From NCBI RefSeq assembly GCF_002094305.1, contig NZ_LWTX01000001.1:248001-312000 (forward strand): 64,000 bases of DNA, given 5' to 3'. The notes under the pieces are model-generated. The model did not search any database. It worked only from the letters and a program-made list of their open reading frames with translations, and was not told the origin of the DNA. The stretch is from Prescottella equi (GTDB taxonomy: Bacteria; Actinomycetota; Actinomycetes; Mycobacteriales; Mycobacteriaceae). Position numbers and translations under genes: made by a program. Shown here one piece after another: positions 23,091-32,132 of the stretch; position 1 is the stretch's first letter, and the number at the start of each line of letters is the position of its first letter.

Positions 23091-23121
23091 ATTACTCGGG
23101 CGTAAGTTACGCCACCGTAGG
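23091..23121. promoter_or_regulatory. 31-bp dyad operator candidate upstream of the reductase
   Basis: The core GCGTAA-G-TTACGC (23100-23112) is a perfect palindrome. Flanking half-elements ATTAC (23091-23095) and GTAGG (23117-23121) sit symmetrically four bases out on each side. The same layout recurs at 25703-25733 before the second desaturase. A TACTCT -10-like hexamer lies at 23131-23136. The bound regulator is unknown. Confidence 0.6.
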
Positions 23122-23169
23122 GACATGCCCTACTCTGGCCGTACGCCCGAAGTGCGAGATGGAGGTCGG

Positions 23170-24285
23170 ATGGGACTGAAGAGCTGGATCGAGGGGCCTG
23201 CAGCGGGAGTTGCCGGGTCTAACCGGTCCGTGGCGAGCCTGGTGCGCGGTGCCGTGACCAGGTTGACGACGCCGCTTCTCCCCGACGACTACCTACACCT
23301 GGTGAACCCGCTGTGGTCGGCGCGCGAGTTGCGCGGCCGCATCGTCGAGGTCCGGCCGGAGACCGCCGACTCGGCGACGCTCGTGATCAAGCCGGGGTGG
23401 GGCTTCGACTTCGACTACCAGCCGGGCCAGTACGTCGGCATCGGCATCCACGTCGACGGACGTTGGCACTGGCGGTCGTACTCGCTCACATCGGCGCCCA
23501 ACGTCGACCACAAGCTGATCTCCATCACCGTCAAGGCGATGCCCGAGGGGTTCCTGTCGAGCCATCTCGTGACCGGCGTGCCGTCGGGCACGATCGTGCG
23601 CCTGGCCGCGCCCACCGGCAACTTCGCGCTGCCGGAACCGCCGCCGGAGAAGATCCTGTTCCTCACCGCGGGCAGCGGCATCACCCCCATCATGTCGATG
23701 CTGCGGACGATGGACCGCCGCGACGACCTGCCCGACGTCGTGCACGTGCACTCGGCCCCCACCGAGGAGGCGGTGATGTTCGGTGACGAACTCACCGCGC
23801 TGGAGAAGTCGCACCCGTCCTTCCGCTGCCATGTCCGGCACACCCGGGCGCAGGGCAAGTTCGAGTTGTCGTCGCTGGACGAGGTATGCCCCGACTGGCG
23901 CGAGCGTCAGGTGTGGGCGTGCGGTCCGCAGGGCATGCTCGACGAGATCGAGAAGACCTGGGAGCGCGAGGGCGTCGGTCCGAACCTGCACCTCGAGCGT
24001 TTCGCGGTGTCCCGCGCGGATCTGTCCGGCGACGGCGGCACCGTGACGTTCTCCCGCTCCGGCAAGCAGGTCCAGGTGGACGGCGCGACCACGCTCCTCG
24101 AGGCCGGCGAGAAGGCCGGCGTGCTGATGCCGTTCGGTTGCCGCATGGGCATCTGCCAGACGTGCGTGCTGCCGCTGGAGTCCGGTCACGCGGTCGATCT
24201 GCGCAACGGCAAGGAGCACGCCGAGGGCGAGCGCATCCAGACGTGCATCTCGGCCGCCGCCGGCGACTGCACTCTCGACGCCTGA
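23170..24285 (+). CDS. FAD/[2Fe-2S] oxidoreductase, electron donor for acyl desaturases (Rv3230c type)
   Basis: A 371-residue flavin reductase fused to a plant-type ferredoxin. The FAD-binding RSYSLTSAP motif is near residue 102, the NAD(P)H-binding [15 protein letters not shown] near residue 160 and [11 protein letters not shown] near residue 255. The C-terminal cluster ligands are CRMGICQTC and a final QTC. Its mycobacterial orthologue supplies electrons from NADPH to the stearoyl-CoA desaturase DesA3. ATG 23170 directly follows GGAGGTCGG. Two desaturases lie just downstream, so a shared electron donor is the natural reading. Confidence 0.92.
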   Translation: MGLKSWIEGPAAGVAGSNRSVASLVRGAVTRLTTPLLPDDYLHLVNPLWSARELRGRIVEVRPETADSATLVIKPGWGFDFDYQPGQYVGIGIHVDGRWHWRSYSLTSAPNVDHKLISITVKAMPEGFLSSHLVTGVPSGTIVRLAAPTGNFALPEPPPEKILFLTAGSGITPIMSMLRTMDRRDDLPDVVHVHSAPTEEAVMFGDELTALEKSHPSFRCHVRHTRAQGKFELSSLDEVCPDWRERQVWACGPQGMLDEIEKTWEREGVGPNLHLERFAVSRADLSGDGGTVTFSRSGKQVQVDGATTLLEAGEKAGVLMPFGCRMGICQTCVLPLESGHAVDLRNGKEHAEGERIQTCISAAAGDCTLDA

Positions 24286-24406
24286 ACGCGCCTGTGATCT
24301 CGGTATCTGCGAGATCGGCAGGTGTCCGATTTCCCGTATCGTTGAGTGCTGTGCCTCGCGTCGAATGTCGACGCCGGTGAACTGATCTATCCAACGGAGG
24401 ACCTCG

Positions 24407-25666
24407 GTGGCCATTACGGACATCAAAGAGTTCGCCCACCTCACCGACGCCGATATCGACGCCCTCGGGCGCGAGTTGGACGCGATCCGTCGCGACGTCG
24501 AGGAGTCTCGGGGCCTACGCGATGCCCGCTACATCCGGCGCACGATCAAACTGCAGCGCTCGCTGGAACTCGGTGCGCGGGTGGTGCTCCTCGCCAGTCG
24601 ACGCAAGCCGGCCTGGGTCGCGGGCACCGCGATGCTGTCGCTCGCCAAGATCATCGAGAACATGGAGCTCGGGCACAACGTCACCCACGGCCAGTGGGAC
24701 TGGATGAACGATCCGGAGATCCACTCCACGACGTGGGAGTGGGACATGACGGGTCCGTCCGACCACTGGAAGCGTGCGCACAACTACTCGCATCACACCT
24801 ACACGAACATCGTCGGCATGGACGACGACGTGGGATTCGGCATCCTGCGGATGACCCGCGACGAGAAGTGGCGGCCGATCAATCTGTTCCAGCCGATCGC
24901 GAACGTGATTCTCGCGGCCGGTTTCGAGTGGGGGATTGCGCTGCACGACCTCTCGGCACAGAAGGACCTCGAGGGCGTCGATCACAAGAAACTGAACACC
25001 GCGCCCAATCGGCAGTTCGCGGTGAAGATCGTCCGGCAGGTCGGCAAGGACTTCGTGCTGTTCCCGGCTCTGTCGGGCCGGGCGTGGAAGCACACGCTCA
25101 CCGCGAATGCGACGGCGAACCTCGTCCGCAACCTGTGGGCCTACGCGGTGATCTTCTGCGGTCACTTCCCGGACGGGGCGGAGAAGTTCACGGTCGAGCA
25201 GTTCGAGAACGAGACTCGGGCGCAGTGGTACCTGCGGCAGATGCTCGGCAGCGCCAACATCGACGCGGGTCCGGTGATGGCGTTCCTGACGGGCAACCTC
25301 AGCTACCAGATCGAGCATCACCTGTTCCCGGATCTGCCGTCGAACCGCTACGCCGAGATCGGCGTCCGGGTGCAGGCGCTGTGCGCCAAGTACGACCTGC
25401 CGTACACCTCCGGGCCGCTGAGCAGGCAGTACCTGCTGGCGTTGCGGACGATCCACAAGCTCGCGCTGCCCGACCGGTTCCTCAAGCGCACCTCCGACGA
25501 CGCGCCCGAGACGTCGTCGGAGCGCAAGTTCGCCTCGACGGGGTCCCGGATCGCCGAGGCGCTGCGGGTCGACGCGCGCACCGGGCGGCGCCGCGGACTG
25601 TTGTCGGCGCTGCGCGCGCACGCCGAGGCGCAGGTGGGTCGGCGGGGGCGTCCCCGCCGGGTGTAG
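24407..25666 (+). CDS. desA3: membrane fatty acyl desaturase (DesA3-like), first copy
   Basis: A 419-residue membrane fatty acid desaturase with all three histidine boxes: GHNVTHG (H90, H94), HNYSHH (H125, H129, H130) and QIEHHLF (H304, H305). These bind the di-iron centre, which introduces a double bond into long-chain acyl-CoA, probably delta-9 as for mycobacterial DesA3. GTG 24407 is preceded by GGAGG at 24396-24400. A weak hairpin (24296-24316) and a TATCGT -10-like element (24337-24342) lie in the 121-bp gap, so it could be read with the reductase or alone. It is paralogous to the next gene. Confidence 0.9.
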   Translation: MAITDIKEFAHLTDADIDALGRELDAIRRDVEESRGLRDARYIRRTIKLQRSLELGARVVLLASRRKPAWVAGTAMLSLAKIIENMELGHNVTHGQWDWMNDPEIHSTTWEWDMTGPSDHWKRAHNYSHHTYTNIVGMDDDVGFGILRMTRDEKWRPINLFQPIANVILAAGFEWGIALHDLSAQKDLEGVDHKKLNTAPNRQFAVKIVRQVGKDFVLFPALSGRAWKHTLTANATANLVRNLWAYAVIFCGHFPDGAEKFTVEQFENETRAQWYLRQMLGSANIDAGPVMAFLTGNLSYQIEHHLFPDLPSNRYAEIGVRVQALCAKYDLPYTSGPLSRQYLLALRTIHKLALPDRFLKRTSDDAPETSSERKFASTGSRIAEALRVDARTGRRRGLLSALRAHAEAQVGRRGRPRRV

Positions 25667-25702
25667 CCGACTGTGACGTGTCACACAGTGATCTGTTGTT
25701 AA

Positions 25703-25736
25703 CCTACGGTGCCGTAACTTACGGTACGGTAGGGCC
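25703..25736 (+). promoter_or_regulatory. 31-bp dyad operator overlapping a probable leaderless promoter
   Basis: CCTAC-N4-CCGTAA-C-TTACGG-N4-GTAGG spans 25703-25733 and is perfectly symmetric in its 5- and 6-bp elements. The hexamer TACGGT (25725-25730) is a plausible -10, leaving AGGGCC and then the GTG start at 25737, the spacing expected for a leaderless mRNA. The operator therefore covers the -10 region. The same dyad lies before the reductase at 23091-23121. Confidence 0.65.
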
Positions 25737-26975
25737 GTGGCGATTACCGACATCAAGGAGTACGCGCATCTGACGGATGCCGACGTCGAGGCGCTCGGCC
25801 GCGAACTCGACGCCATCCGTCGTGATGTCGAGGACTCCCGTGGCGAGCGCGATGCGCGCTACATCCGCAACACGATCCGACTGCAGCGGTCCCTCGAGAT
25901 CGGTGGACGTGCGGTGCTGTTCGGCAGCCGGAAGCGGCCCCTGTGGCTGCTCGGCACCGGCATGCTCGGCGTCGCGAAGATCATCGAGAACATGGAGCTC
26001 GGGCACAACGTGATGCACGGGCAGTGGGACTGGATGAACGATCCGGAGGTCCACTCCGCGAACTGGGAGTGGGACAACGTCGACCCGTCGGCGCACTGGA
26101 AGCAGACCCACAACCACCTGCACCACAAGTACACGAACATCCTGGGCATGGACGACGACGTGGGCTACGGGCTCCTCCGCGTCACCCGTGACCAGAAGTG
26201 GCGGCCGTTCAACTACGGCAACCTCGCGTACAACGCGATCCTGGCGCTGCTGTTCGAGTACGGCATCGCGATCCAGCTCCTCGAGTTGGGCCGGGTCGCG
26301 GCCGGTCGCGACGACCGCGAGTACACGAAGAAGAACGCCAAGGAGGTCGGCCGCAAGATCGCGAAGCAGACCCTCAAGGACTACGTCGTGTACCCGGCCC
26401 TGACCGGCAAGGCGTGGAAGAGCACGCTCACCGCGAACCTCACCGCCGGCGTCATCCGAAACCTGTGGACCAATGCGGTCATCTTCTGCGGTCACTTCCC
26501 GGACGGTGCCGAGAAGTTCACGAAGGCGGACGTCGACAACGAGACCCACGCCGAGTGGTACCTGCGGCAGATGCTCGGCAGTGCCAACATCTCCGGAGGG
26601 CGGGTCATGGACTTCATGACCGGCAACCTGAGCTATCAGATCGAACACCACATCTACCCGGATCTGCCGTCCAATCGGTACGCCGAGATCGCGGTCAAGG
26701 TGCGGGCGCTGTGCGAGAAGTACGACCTGCCGTACACCACCGGTCCGCTGCCGGTGCAGTACGCCAAGTCGTGGCGCACCATCGCCAAGCTGTCGCTGCC
26801 GAACAAGTTCCTCAAGGACACGCCGGACGATGCGCCCGAGACGGCGTCGGAGCGCAAGTTCGGCGGCAACACCACCGCGACGATCGACCCGGTGACGGGT
26901 AGGCGCAAGGGTTTGCTGTCGGCGATCAAGGCGTCGAAGAAGCGCCGCGGCCTGCGCGCGCTGGTGTCGCGCTAG
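25737..26975 (+). CDS. membrane fatty acyl desaturase (DesA3-like), second copy
   Basis: A 412-residue paralogue of the preceding desaturase, sharing the MAITDIKE(F/Y)AHLTDAD start and the histidine boxes GHNVMHG, HNHLHH and QIEHHIYPD. It differs mainly in the middle region (residues about 165-200) and in a basic C-terminal tail. It lies 70 bp after copy one but has its own dyad operator and a probable leaderless promoter, so it can be controlled separately. Chain-length or position specificity may differ; this cannot be read from sequence. Known hosts use one reductase for such enzymes. Confidence 0.9.
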   Translation: MAITDIKEYAHLTDADVEALGRELDAIRRDVEDSRGERDARYIRNTIRLQRSLEIGGRAVLFGSRKRPLWLLGTGMLGVAKIIENMELGHNVMHGQWDWMNDPEVHSANWEWDNVDPSAHWKQTHNHLHHKYTNILGMDDDVGYGLLRVTRDQKWRPFNYGNLAYNAILALLFEYGIAIQLLELGRVAAGRDDREYTKKNAKEVGRKIAKQTLKDYVVYPALTGKAWKSTLTANLTAGVIRNLWTNAVIFCGHFPDGAEKFTKADVDNETHAEWYLRQMLGSANISGGRVMDFMTGNLSYQIEHHIYPDLPSNRYAEIAVKVRALCEKYDLPYTTGPLPVQYAKSWRTIAKLSLPNKFLKDTPDDAPETASERKFGGNTTATIDPVTGRRKGLLSAIKASKKRRGLRALVSR

Positions 26976-26990
26976 AGGGTTCGTCCGAGT

Positions 26991-27032
26991 CCCGGTGGGA
27001 TCCGCACCTTTCTCGGTGTGGATCCCACCGGG
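26991..27032 (+). terminator. terminator after the second desaturase
   Basis: An 18-bp stem, cccggtgggatccgcacc (26991-27008) and ggtgtggatcccaccggg (27015-27032), with one G-U wobble and a TTTCTC loop. It starts 15 bp after the desaturase stop. Confidence 0.85.
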
Positions 27033-27129
27033 ATTCGTGCTTTCCGTGAATCGTCGTGTCCCGCGGGCGGACCGGTAGCAGAATGGACTGCGCAGTTCAC
27101 TCGCCGTCGTCTCGTGAACGGAGCAAGCG

Positions 27130-27513
27130 ATGGACTCGTTCTGGGAGTATTTCTGGCTGGTCTTCGCGTGCTTCGCCTTCTCGGCGTACGTGGTGATCCT
27201 GTTCTCGATCCTCACCGATCTCTTCCGCGACCACCGGACGTCCGGATGGGCGAAGGCCGTGTGGGTCTTCTTCCTGTTCGTCCTGCCGATCATCGGGGAG
27301 ATGGTCTACCTGATCGTCCGCGGCCGCGGCATGGTCGAGCGGTCCGCCCGCGCCGACCGTCGGTACCGAGCGGCCGAGGACGCCTACATCCGGGGGGTCG
27401 CGGGGACGCCGTCGCCGGACGACCTCGCGACGGCGAAATCACTGCTCGACTCGGGGACGATCACCGACGAGGAGTACCGCGTCCTCGCGGCGCGTGCGCG
27501 CGGGGTCGACTGA
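27130..27513 (+). CDS. small membrane protein with PLDc_N-like and SHOCT-like regions
   Basis: A 127-residue protein with two transmembrane helices (about residues 8-30 and 40-62), joined by FRDHRTSGWAKAVW, the pattern of the phospholipase D N-terminal membrane module found alone in many small actinobacterial proteins. The C-terminal 30 residues (LLDSGTITDEEYRVLAARA) look like a SHOCT motif, common in short membrane proteins with oligomerisation roles. ATG 27130 follows GGAGCAAGCG. The function is unknown, and there is no obvious partner next to it. Confidence 0.8.
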   Translation: MDSFWEYFWLVFACFAFSAYVVILFSILTDLFRDHRTSGWAKAVWVFFLFVLPIIGEMVYLIVRGRGMVERSARADRRYRAAEDAYIRGVAGTPSPDDLATAKSLLDSGTITDEEYRVLAARARGVD

Positions 27514-27626
27514 CCCGGGCTCTCGATCCAGGCAGGTTGCCCGGTGGGAGGGACGCGGTATTGACGCCGCGACAGCCTCCACGAATCGTGGTGCCCGTCA
27601 CAATTGGATCGAGAGAAGGGCGACTC

Positions 27627-28907
27627 ATGACCATCGCAGGCCTACCCACCGAGACGGTGACCCCGGATCCCTTCGCCCCCGCCGCTCTGGGGCCCGTTCG
27701 GCTGCGCAACCGCATCATCAAGGCCGCCACCTCGGAGGGGCGGTCGCCGGAAGGCCTCGTCACCGACGACCTCATCGACTTCCACCTCGGTTTCGTCCGG
27801 GGCGGGGTGGGGATGACGACGGTGGCCTACTGCTGTGTGGCCCCCGAAGGGGCCAGTGCGCCCGGCCAGATCCTGATGAGCCACAAGGCACTTCCGGGCC
27901 TGCAGAGGTTGACGGACGCGGTCCACGCCGCGGGCGGAGCCATCGCCGCGCAGCTCGGCCACGCCGGTGTCGTCGCGTCGAAGAAGATCACCGGAGTGAC
28001 GGCCATGTCGCCGAGCCGGGTGATCAACCCGTCGTCGCTCGAGTACTGCCGCGAGATCACCGCGTCGGAGATCCGCCGCGTGATCGACCAGTTCGGGGAC
28101 GCGGCTGCGATCGCCGTGGAGGCGGGCTTCGACGCCGTCGAGCTGCACTTCGGGCACCTGTATCTGCCGAGCTCGTTCCTGAGCCCGCTGCTCAACCGCC
28201 GCAAGGACGAGTACGGCGGAACCATCGACAACCGCTCGCGGCTCGTGCGGGAGATCGCGCAGCGGGTACGTGAGGTCGTGGGAGATCGGATCGCGGTGAC
28301 CGCGAAGATCAGCATGGACGACGGCATCCGGGGCAGCATCTGGCTGTCCGAGTCGTTGCGCACCGTGCAGCTGCTCGACCGGGACCGCAACCTCGACGCG
28401 ATCGAGCTGACCCAGGGTTCGTCGTTCTTCAAGCAGATGTACCTGTTCCGCGGTGACGTCCCCGTGGAGGAGTTCGCGGCGGTGATGAAGGAGCCGTTCA
28501 AGACCGGGGTCCGGCTCTTCGGGAAGCGCGCACTCGGCACCTACCCGTACGAGGACCTGTACATGCTCGAATCCGCTCGACAGTTCGTCCCGGTGGTGTC
28601 GGAGACCCAGCTGATCCTGTTGGGCGGCATCAACAATTACGACCATATCGCCACCGGCATGCGCGAGGGCTTCGGGTTCGTCGCGATGGGTCGGGCGCTG
28701 TTGCGCGAGCCGGACCTCGTGAGCCGAATCCAGGCCGACCGCACCGTCTCCGGGCGCTGTAACCACAACAACAAGTGCATGTACACCGTCTACGGACGCA
28801 CCCACTGCGTGCTCGACCCGGACAGCACTCACGGCGCCGCGGGTCCCGCCACGGCCACCTCGTTCACCGCCGACCGCTCGCGGGAACTGCCGATAACTCC
28901 CGCCTGA
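27627..28907 (+). CDS. NADH:flavin oxidoreductase, Old Yellow Enzyme family
   Basis: A 426-residue FMN-dependent TIM-barrel oxidoreductase. It has the OYE N-terminus (LGPVRLRNRIIKAATSEG), the QLGHAG FMN region, FDAVELHFGHLYLPSSFLSP (active-site region usually H-A-H or H-G-H), NRRKDEYGG and a C-terminal FGFVAMGRALLREPDL. A tail Cys cluster, CNHNNKCM...C, is present. Substrate specificity is unknown; such enzymes reduce activated alkenes or steroid-like enones. ATG 27627 follows GAGAGAAGGG. It is convergent with rsgA across a hairpin. Confidence 0.88.
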   Translation: MTIAGLPTETVTPDPFAPAALGPVRLRNRIIKAATSEGRSPEGLVTDDLIDFHLGFVRGGVGMTTVAYCCVAPEGASAPGQILMSHKALPGLQRLTDAVHAAGGAIAAQLGHAGVVASKKITGVTAMSPSRVINPSSLEYCREITASEIRRVIDQFGDAAAIAVEAGFDAVELHFGHLYLPSSFLSPLLNRRKDEYGGTIDNRSRLVREIAQRVREVVGDRIAVTAKISMDDGIRGSIWLSESLRTVQLLDRDRNLDAIELTQGSSFFKQMYLFRGDVPVEEFAAVMKEPFKTGVRLFGKRALGTYPYEDLYMLESARQFVPVVSETQLILLGGINNYDHIATGMREGFGFVAMGRALLREPDLVSRIQADRTVSGRCNHNNKCMYTVYGRTHCVLDPDSTHGAAGPATATSFTADRSRELPITPA

Positions 28908-28931
28908 CGCGGCGCCCCGCACCCGATGGTC

Positions 28932-28954
28932 GCCCGCCCCGGATCGGGGCGGGC
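28932..28954. terminator. bidirectional hairpin between the OYE gene and rsgA
   Basis: Perfect 9-bp GC stem gcccgcccc (28932-28940) and ggggcgggc (28946-28954) with a GGATC loop, between the convergent OYE-family gene and rsgA. It may terminate both. Confidence 0.7.
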
Positions 28955-29000
28955 GCCGTCCGGTCGCGACGTGGCACAGCGGGGGTCGGGCTACCGCCCC

Positions 29001-29981
29001 CTACGTCCAGGACTCGTTGGACATCAGCGCAACGAGCAGTCGGCGCACCGCCTCGACGCGGTCCGCCGACTTCCCCTCGAGTTTGTCCAGCGCGCACTCG
29101 GGATCCGCGGGCGGGCCCAGGTGCGTGCATCCGCGGGGACAGTCCTCGACGGCCGCGGCCAGGTCCGTGAACGCCTCGACGACGTTCTCGGGGGAGATGT
29201 GCGCGAGTCCGAACGATCGGATACCGGGGGTGTCGATCACCCAGCCTCCGCCGGGCAGTGGCAACGCCACCGACTGCGTCGACGTGTGCCGGCCCTTACC
29301 GACGCCGGAGACCACGCCCGTGGCCCGGTCGGCGTCCGGTACCAGCCGGTTGACCATCGTCGACTTGCCGACACCGGAGTGTCCGATCAGTGCGGTCAGG
29401 CGGCCCTCGAGGATCTCGGTCACCGGTTCGATCGGATCGTCGCGGCCGGCGACCACCACGGGAACGTCGAGACCGGCAAACGTGGCCGCGAACTCGTCGG
29501 GCGTCGCGAGATCGCTCTTCGTCAGGCACAGAACGGGTTCCAGACCACCGACGTATGCGGCGACGAGGGCGCGTTCGACGAAGCCGGTGCGCGGAGGCGG
29601 GTCGGCCAGCGCGACGACGATCAGCAGTTGCTCGGCGTTGGCGACGACGATCCGCTCGAACGGGTCGGTGTCGTCGGCGGTGCGGCGCAGCACGGTCGAC
29701 CGGTCGGCGACGCGGACGATGCGGGCCAGGGTGTCGGGCTTGCCGGACAGGTCGCCGACCACACTCACCTGGTCGCCCACCACGATCGGTGTCCGGCCGA
29801 GTTCGCGGGCCCGCATGGTGACGACGAGCCGGTCCGGGTCGCCGCCCAGTACGACGCCCCAGCGGCCCCGGTCCTTGGAGACGACCATTCCCTCTGCGGC
29901 GTCGGCGTGTTCGGGTCGGTTCTTGGTCCGTGGACGCGACCCCTTGCCCGGACGGATCCGGACGTCGGACTCGTCGTACAC
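29001..29981 (-). CDS. rsgA: ribosome small subunit-dependent GTPase A
   Basis: A 326-residue circularly permuted GTPase that matures the 30S subunit. An OB-fold is N-terminal. The G motifs occur in permuted order: TKSD (G4), then GHSGVGKST (G1), then DTPG (G3), followed by a zinc-binding domain with C, C, H and C ligands (ECP-type CPRGCTHLG...C). GTG 29981 is the nearest standard start, but the AGGAGG just upstream is 20 bases away; it is ideally spaced for CTG 29993-29991, which overlaps the aroA stop as CTGA. The start is therefore uncertain. It is translationally linked to aroA upstream. Confidence 0.9.
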   Translation of the reverse strand: MYDESDVRIRPGKGSRPRTKNRPEHADAAEGMVVSKDRGRWGVVLGGDPDRLVVTMRARELGRTPIVVGDQVSVVGDLSGKPDTLARIVRVADRSTVLRRTADDTDPFERIVVANAEQLLIVVALADPPPRTGFVERALVAAYVGGLEPVLCLTKSDLATPDEFAATFAGLDVPVVVAGRDDPIEPVTEILEGRLTALIGHSGVGKSTMVNRLVPDADRATGVVSGVGKGRHTSTQSVALPLPGGGWVIDTPGIRSFGLAHISPENVVEAFTDLAAAVEDCPRGCTHLGPPADPECALDKLEGKSADRVEAVRRLLVALMSNESWT

Positions 29982-29989
29982 CCGGCGGC

Positions 29990-31339
29990 TCAGGACAGCG
30001 CCTCCTGCTCGGCGGGTCCCGACGCGGACCGTGTCTCGTCGAGCATGGCCGTCCACAGGTTCTCGAACCCGGGCAGCGTCTTCGCCGTGGTGCCGACGTC
30101 CTCGATGTCGACGCCGTCGACCACGAGTCCGAGGATCGCGCCGGCGGTGGCCATCCGGTGATCGGCGTACGAGTGCCACTGGGCCCCGTGCAGCGGTCGG
30201 GGCTCGATGCGCAGGCCGTCGGCGGTCTCGGTGGCCGCGCCGCCCAGTTTGCCGATCTCGGTGGCGAGCGCCGCCAGCCGATCGGTCTCGTGGCCGCGCA
30301 GGTGCGCGATGCCGCGCAGCACCGACGGGCCGTCCGCGAGGGCCGCCAGCGCCGCGACGGTGGGAGTGAGTTCGCCGATGTCGTGCAGGTCGATGTCGAT
30401 GCCGCGCAACGTCTTCGGCCCGGTCACGGAGAGCACGCCCTCCTCGAGTCGGACGTCGGCGCCCATCTCCGCGAGGATTCCGCGGATCGCATCTCCCGGC
30501 TGCGTGGTGCGCGACGGCCACAGCGGCACCCGCACGGTGCCACCGGTGACGGCGGCCGCGGCCAGGAACGGCGTCGCGTTCGAAAGGTCGGGCTCGACGA
30601 CCCAGTCCACCGGATCGATCTTGCCAGGCAACACTTTCCAGGTGTCGGCGTCGCCGCTCTCGCCCGGCGTGTGGACGGTGACGCCTGCCTCGCGCAGCAT
30701 CTCGACGGTCATGTCGATGTGCGGCATCGACGGCAGCGAGCCGCCCTGGTGCCGGACGGTCACACCCTCGTCGAATCGGGCTGCCGAGAGCAGCAGCCCG
30801 GACACGAACTGCGACGAGCCGGAGGCGTCGATCGTCACCGTCCCGCCGCGCAGGCCACCGTGACCGTGCACGGTGAACGGCAGCGCGTCACCGTCGATGT
30901 CGGCGCCGAGCCCGCGCAGCGCGTCGAGAATCGTGCCCAGCGGCCGGGTGCGGGCCTGCTCGTCGCCGTCGACGGCGACGGTGCCCTCGGCCAGGGCGGC
31001 GGCGGGCGGCAGGAACCGCATCACGGTGCCGGCGAGCCCGCAGTCCACCGCGGCGCCGGTCATCGGGCCGGGCACGACATGCAGCGTGGTGCCGGTCGCG
31101 GGGTCGGGGGTGGCGGTGATGGCGACGCCCAGCGCGCGCAGGCCCTGGATCATCAGATCGGTGTCGCGGCTTCGCAGAGCGCCGGTGATGGTGGACGGTC
31201 CCGACGCGAGCGCCGCGAGGATCAGCGCCCGGTTGGTGATCGACTTCGATCCGGGCAGCGTCACGGACGCATCCACGGGGGCTTCGGCTCGGGGCGCTCT
31301 CCACAGGCTCTCACGACTCACCGGTCCATCTTCTCTCAT
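29990..31339 (-). CDS. aroA: 3-phosphoshikimate 1-carboxyvinyltransferase (EPSP synthase)
   Basis: A 449-residue EPSP synthase of the shikimate pathway, joining shikimate-3-P and phosphoenolpyruvate. Visible are [17 protein letters not shown] (substrate-binding K and SR), [35 protein letters not shown] and [16 protein letters not shown]. The start may be ATG 31339 or GTG 31321; the former lacks a clear ribosome site. It is followed by rsgA with overlapping starts and is divergent from the SRAP gene, with start codons only 38 bp apart, so the promoters must overlap. Confidence 0.94.
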   Translation of the reverse strand: MREDGPVSRESLWRAPRAEAPVDASVTLPGSKSITNRALILAALASGPSTITGALRSRDTDLMIQGLRALGVAITATPDPATGTTLHVVPGPMTGAAVDCGLAGTVMRFLPPAAALAEGTVAVDGDEQARTRPLGTILDALRGLGADIDGDALPFTVHGHGGLRGGTVTIDASGSSQFVSGLLLSAARFDEGVTVRHQGGSLPSMPHIDMTVEMLREAGVTVHTPGESGDADTWKVLPGKIDPVDWVVEPDLSNATPFLAAAAVTGGTVRVPLWPSRTTQPGDAIRGILAEMGADVRLEEGVLSVTGPKTLRGIDIDLHDIGELTPTVAALAALADGPSVLRGIAHLRGHETDRLAALATEIGKLGGAATETADGLRIEPRPLHGAQWHSYADHRMATAGAILGLVVDGVDIEDVGTTAKTLPGFENLWTAMLDETRSASGPAEQEALS

Positions 31340-31376
31340 GACGGAACGTGTCGGTGATCCGTGCCAGCATGGAGGC

Positions 31377-32132
31377 ATGTGCGGCAGGTATGCGACGACG
31401 GCCGACCCCGCGACGCTCGCGGTGGAACTCGACGCCGTGAACGAGACGGGGGAGACCGATTCCGGGACCGCGGACTACAACGTCGCGCCCACGACCCAGG
31501 TGCTGACGGTCGTCGCGCGGCACGACCGGGGCGACGACGACAGCCCGGTGCGGCGCCGGATCCGGCGGATGCGCTGGGGACTGGTGCCGTCGTACGCGAC
31601 CGAGCCGGGCAAGGGTGCGCCGTTGTTCAACGCTCGGTCCGAGACCGTCGCCACCAAAGCGGCGTTCAAGACGTCGCTGCGGTTCAAGCGGTGCCTCGTG
31701 CCGATGGACGGCTGGTACGAGTGGCAGACCGAGCCGACCGCGGACGGCAAGGCCGTGAAGGTGCCGTACTACATGTCCCGGGGCGACGGTGAGCGGCTCT
31801 TCATGGCGGGGCTGTGGTCGGTGTGGCACGACCCGAAGGCTCCGCGGGAGGCGCCGCTGCTGTCGACCACGATCCTCACCACGGAGTCGGTGGACCAGCT
31901 CGCGAACGTGCACGACCGCATGCCGCTGATCCTGCCGCGGGACCGCTGGGACGCCTGGCTGGATCCGGACAGCCTCGGTCATCCCGACCTGATCCGGCCG
32001 AGCCTCGAGGAGGCCGCGGCCGTCGAGATCCGGCGCGTGTCACCGAAGGTGAACAGCGTCCGCAACAACGGCCCCGACCTCCTGGCGCCCGATGTGGGCG
32101 ACCGGGCAGGGGAGCAGATCAGCCTGCTGTGA
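31377..32132 (+). CDS. SRAP / HMCES-type abasic site processing protein
   Basis: A 251-residue SOS response-associated peptidase-family protein (YedK/HMCES). After Met removal, Cys2 forms a thiazolidine cross-link to abasic sites in single-stranded DNA. The conserved features [23 protein letters not shown] and [10 protein letters not shown] (active-site His) are all present. ATG 31377 follows GGAGG, and the required Cys is directly after Met, which fixes the start. It is divergent from aroA and overlaps the 3' end of the next gene by 14 bp. Confidence 0.93.
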   Translation: MCGRYATTADPATLAVELDAVNETGETDSGTADYNVAPTTQVLTVVARHDRGDDDSPVRRRIRRMRWGLVPSYATEPGKGAPLFNARSETVATKAAFKTSLRFKRCLVPMDGWYEWQTEPTADGKAVKVPYYMSRGDGERLFMAGLWSVWHDPKAPREAPLLSTTILTTESVDQLANVHDRMPLILPRDRWDAWLDPDSLGHPDLIRPSLEEAAAVEIRRVSPKVNSVRNNGPDLLAPDVGDRAGEQISLL

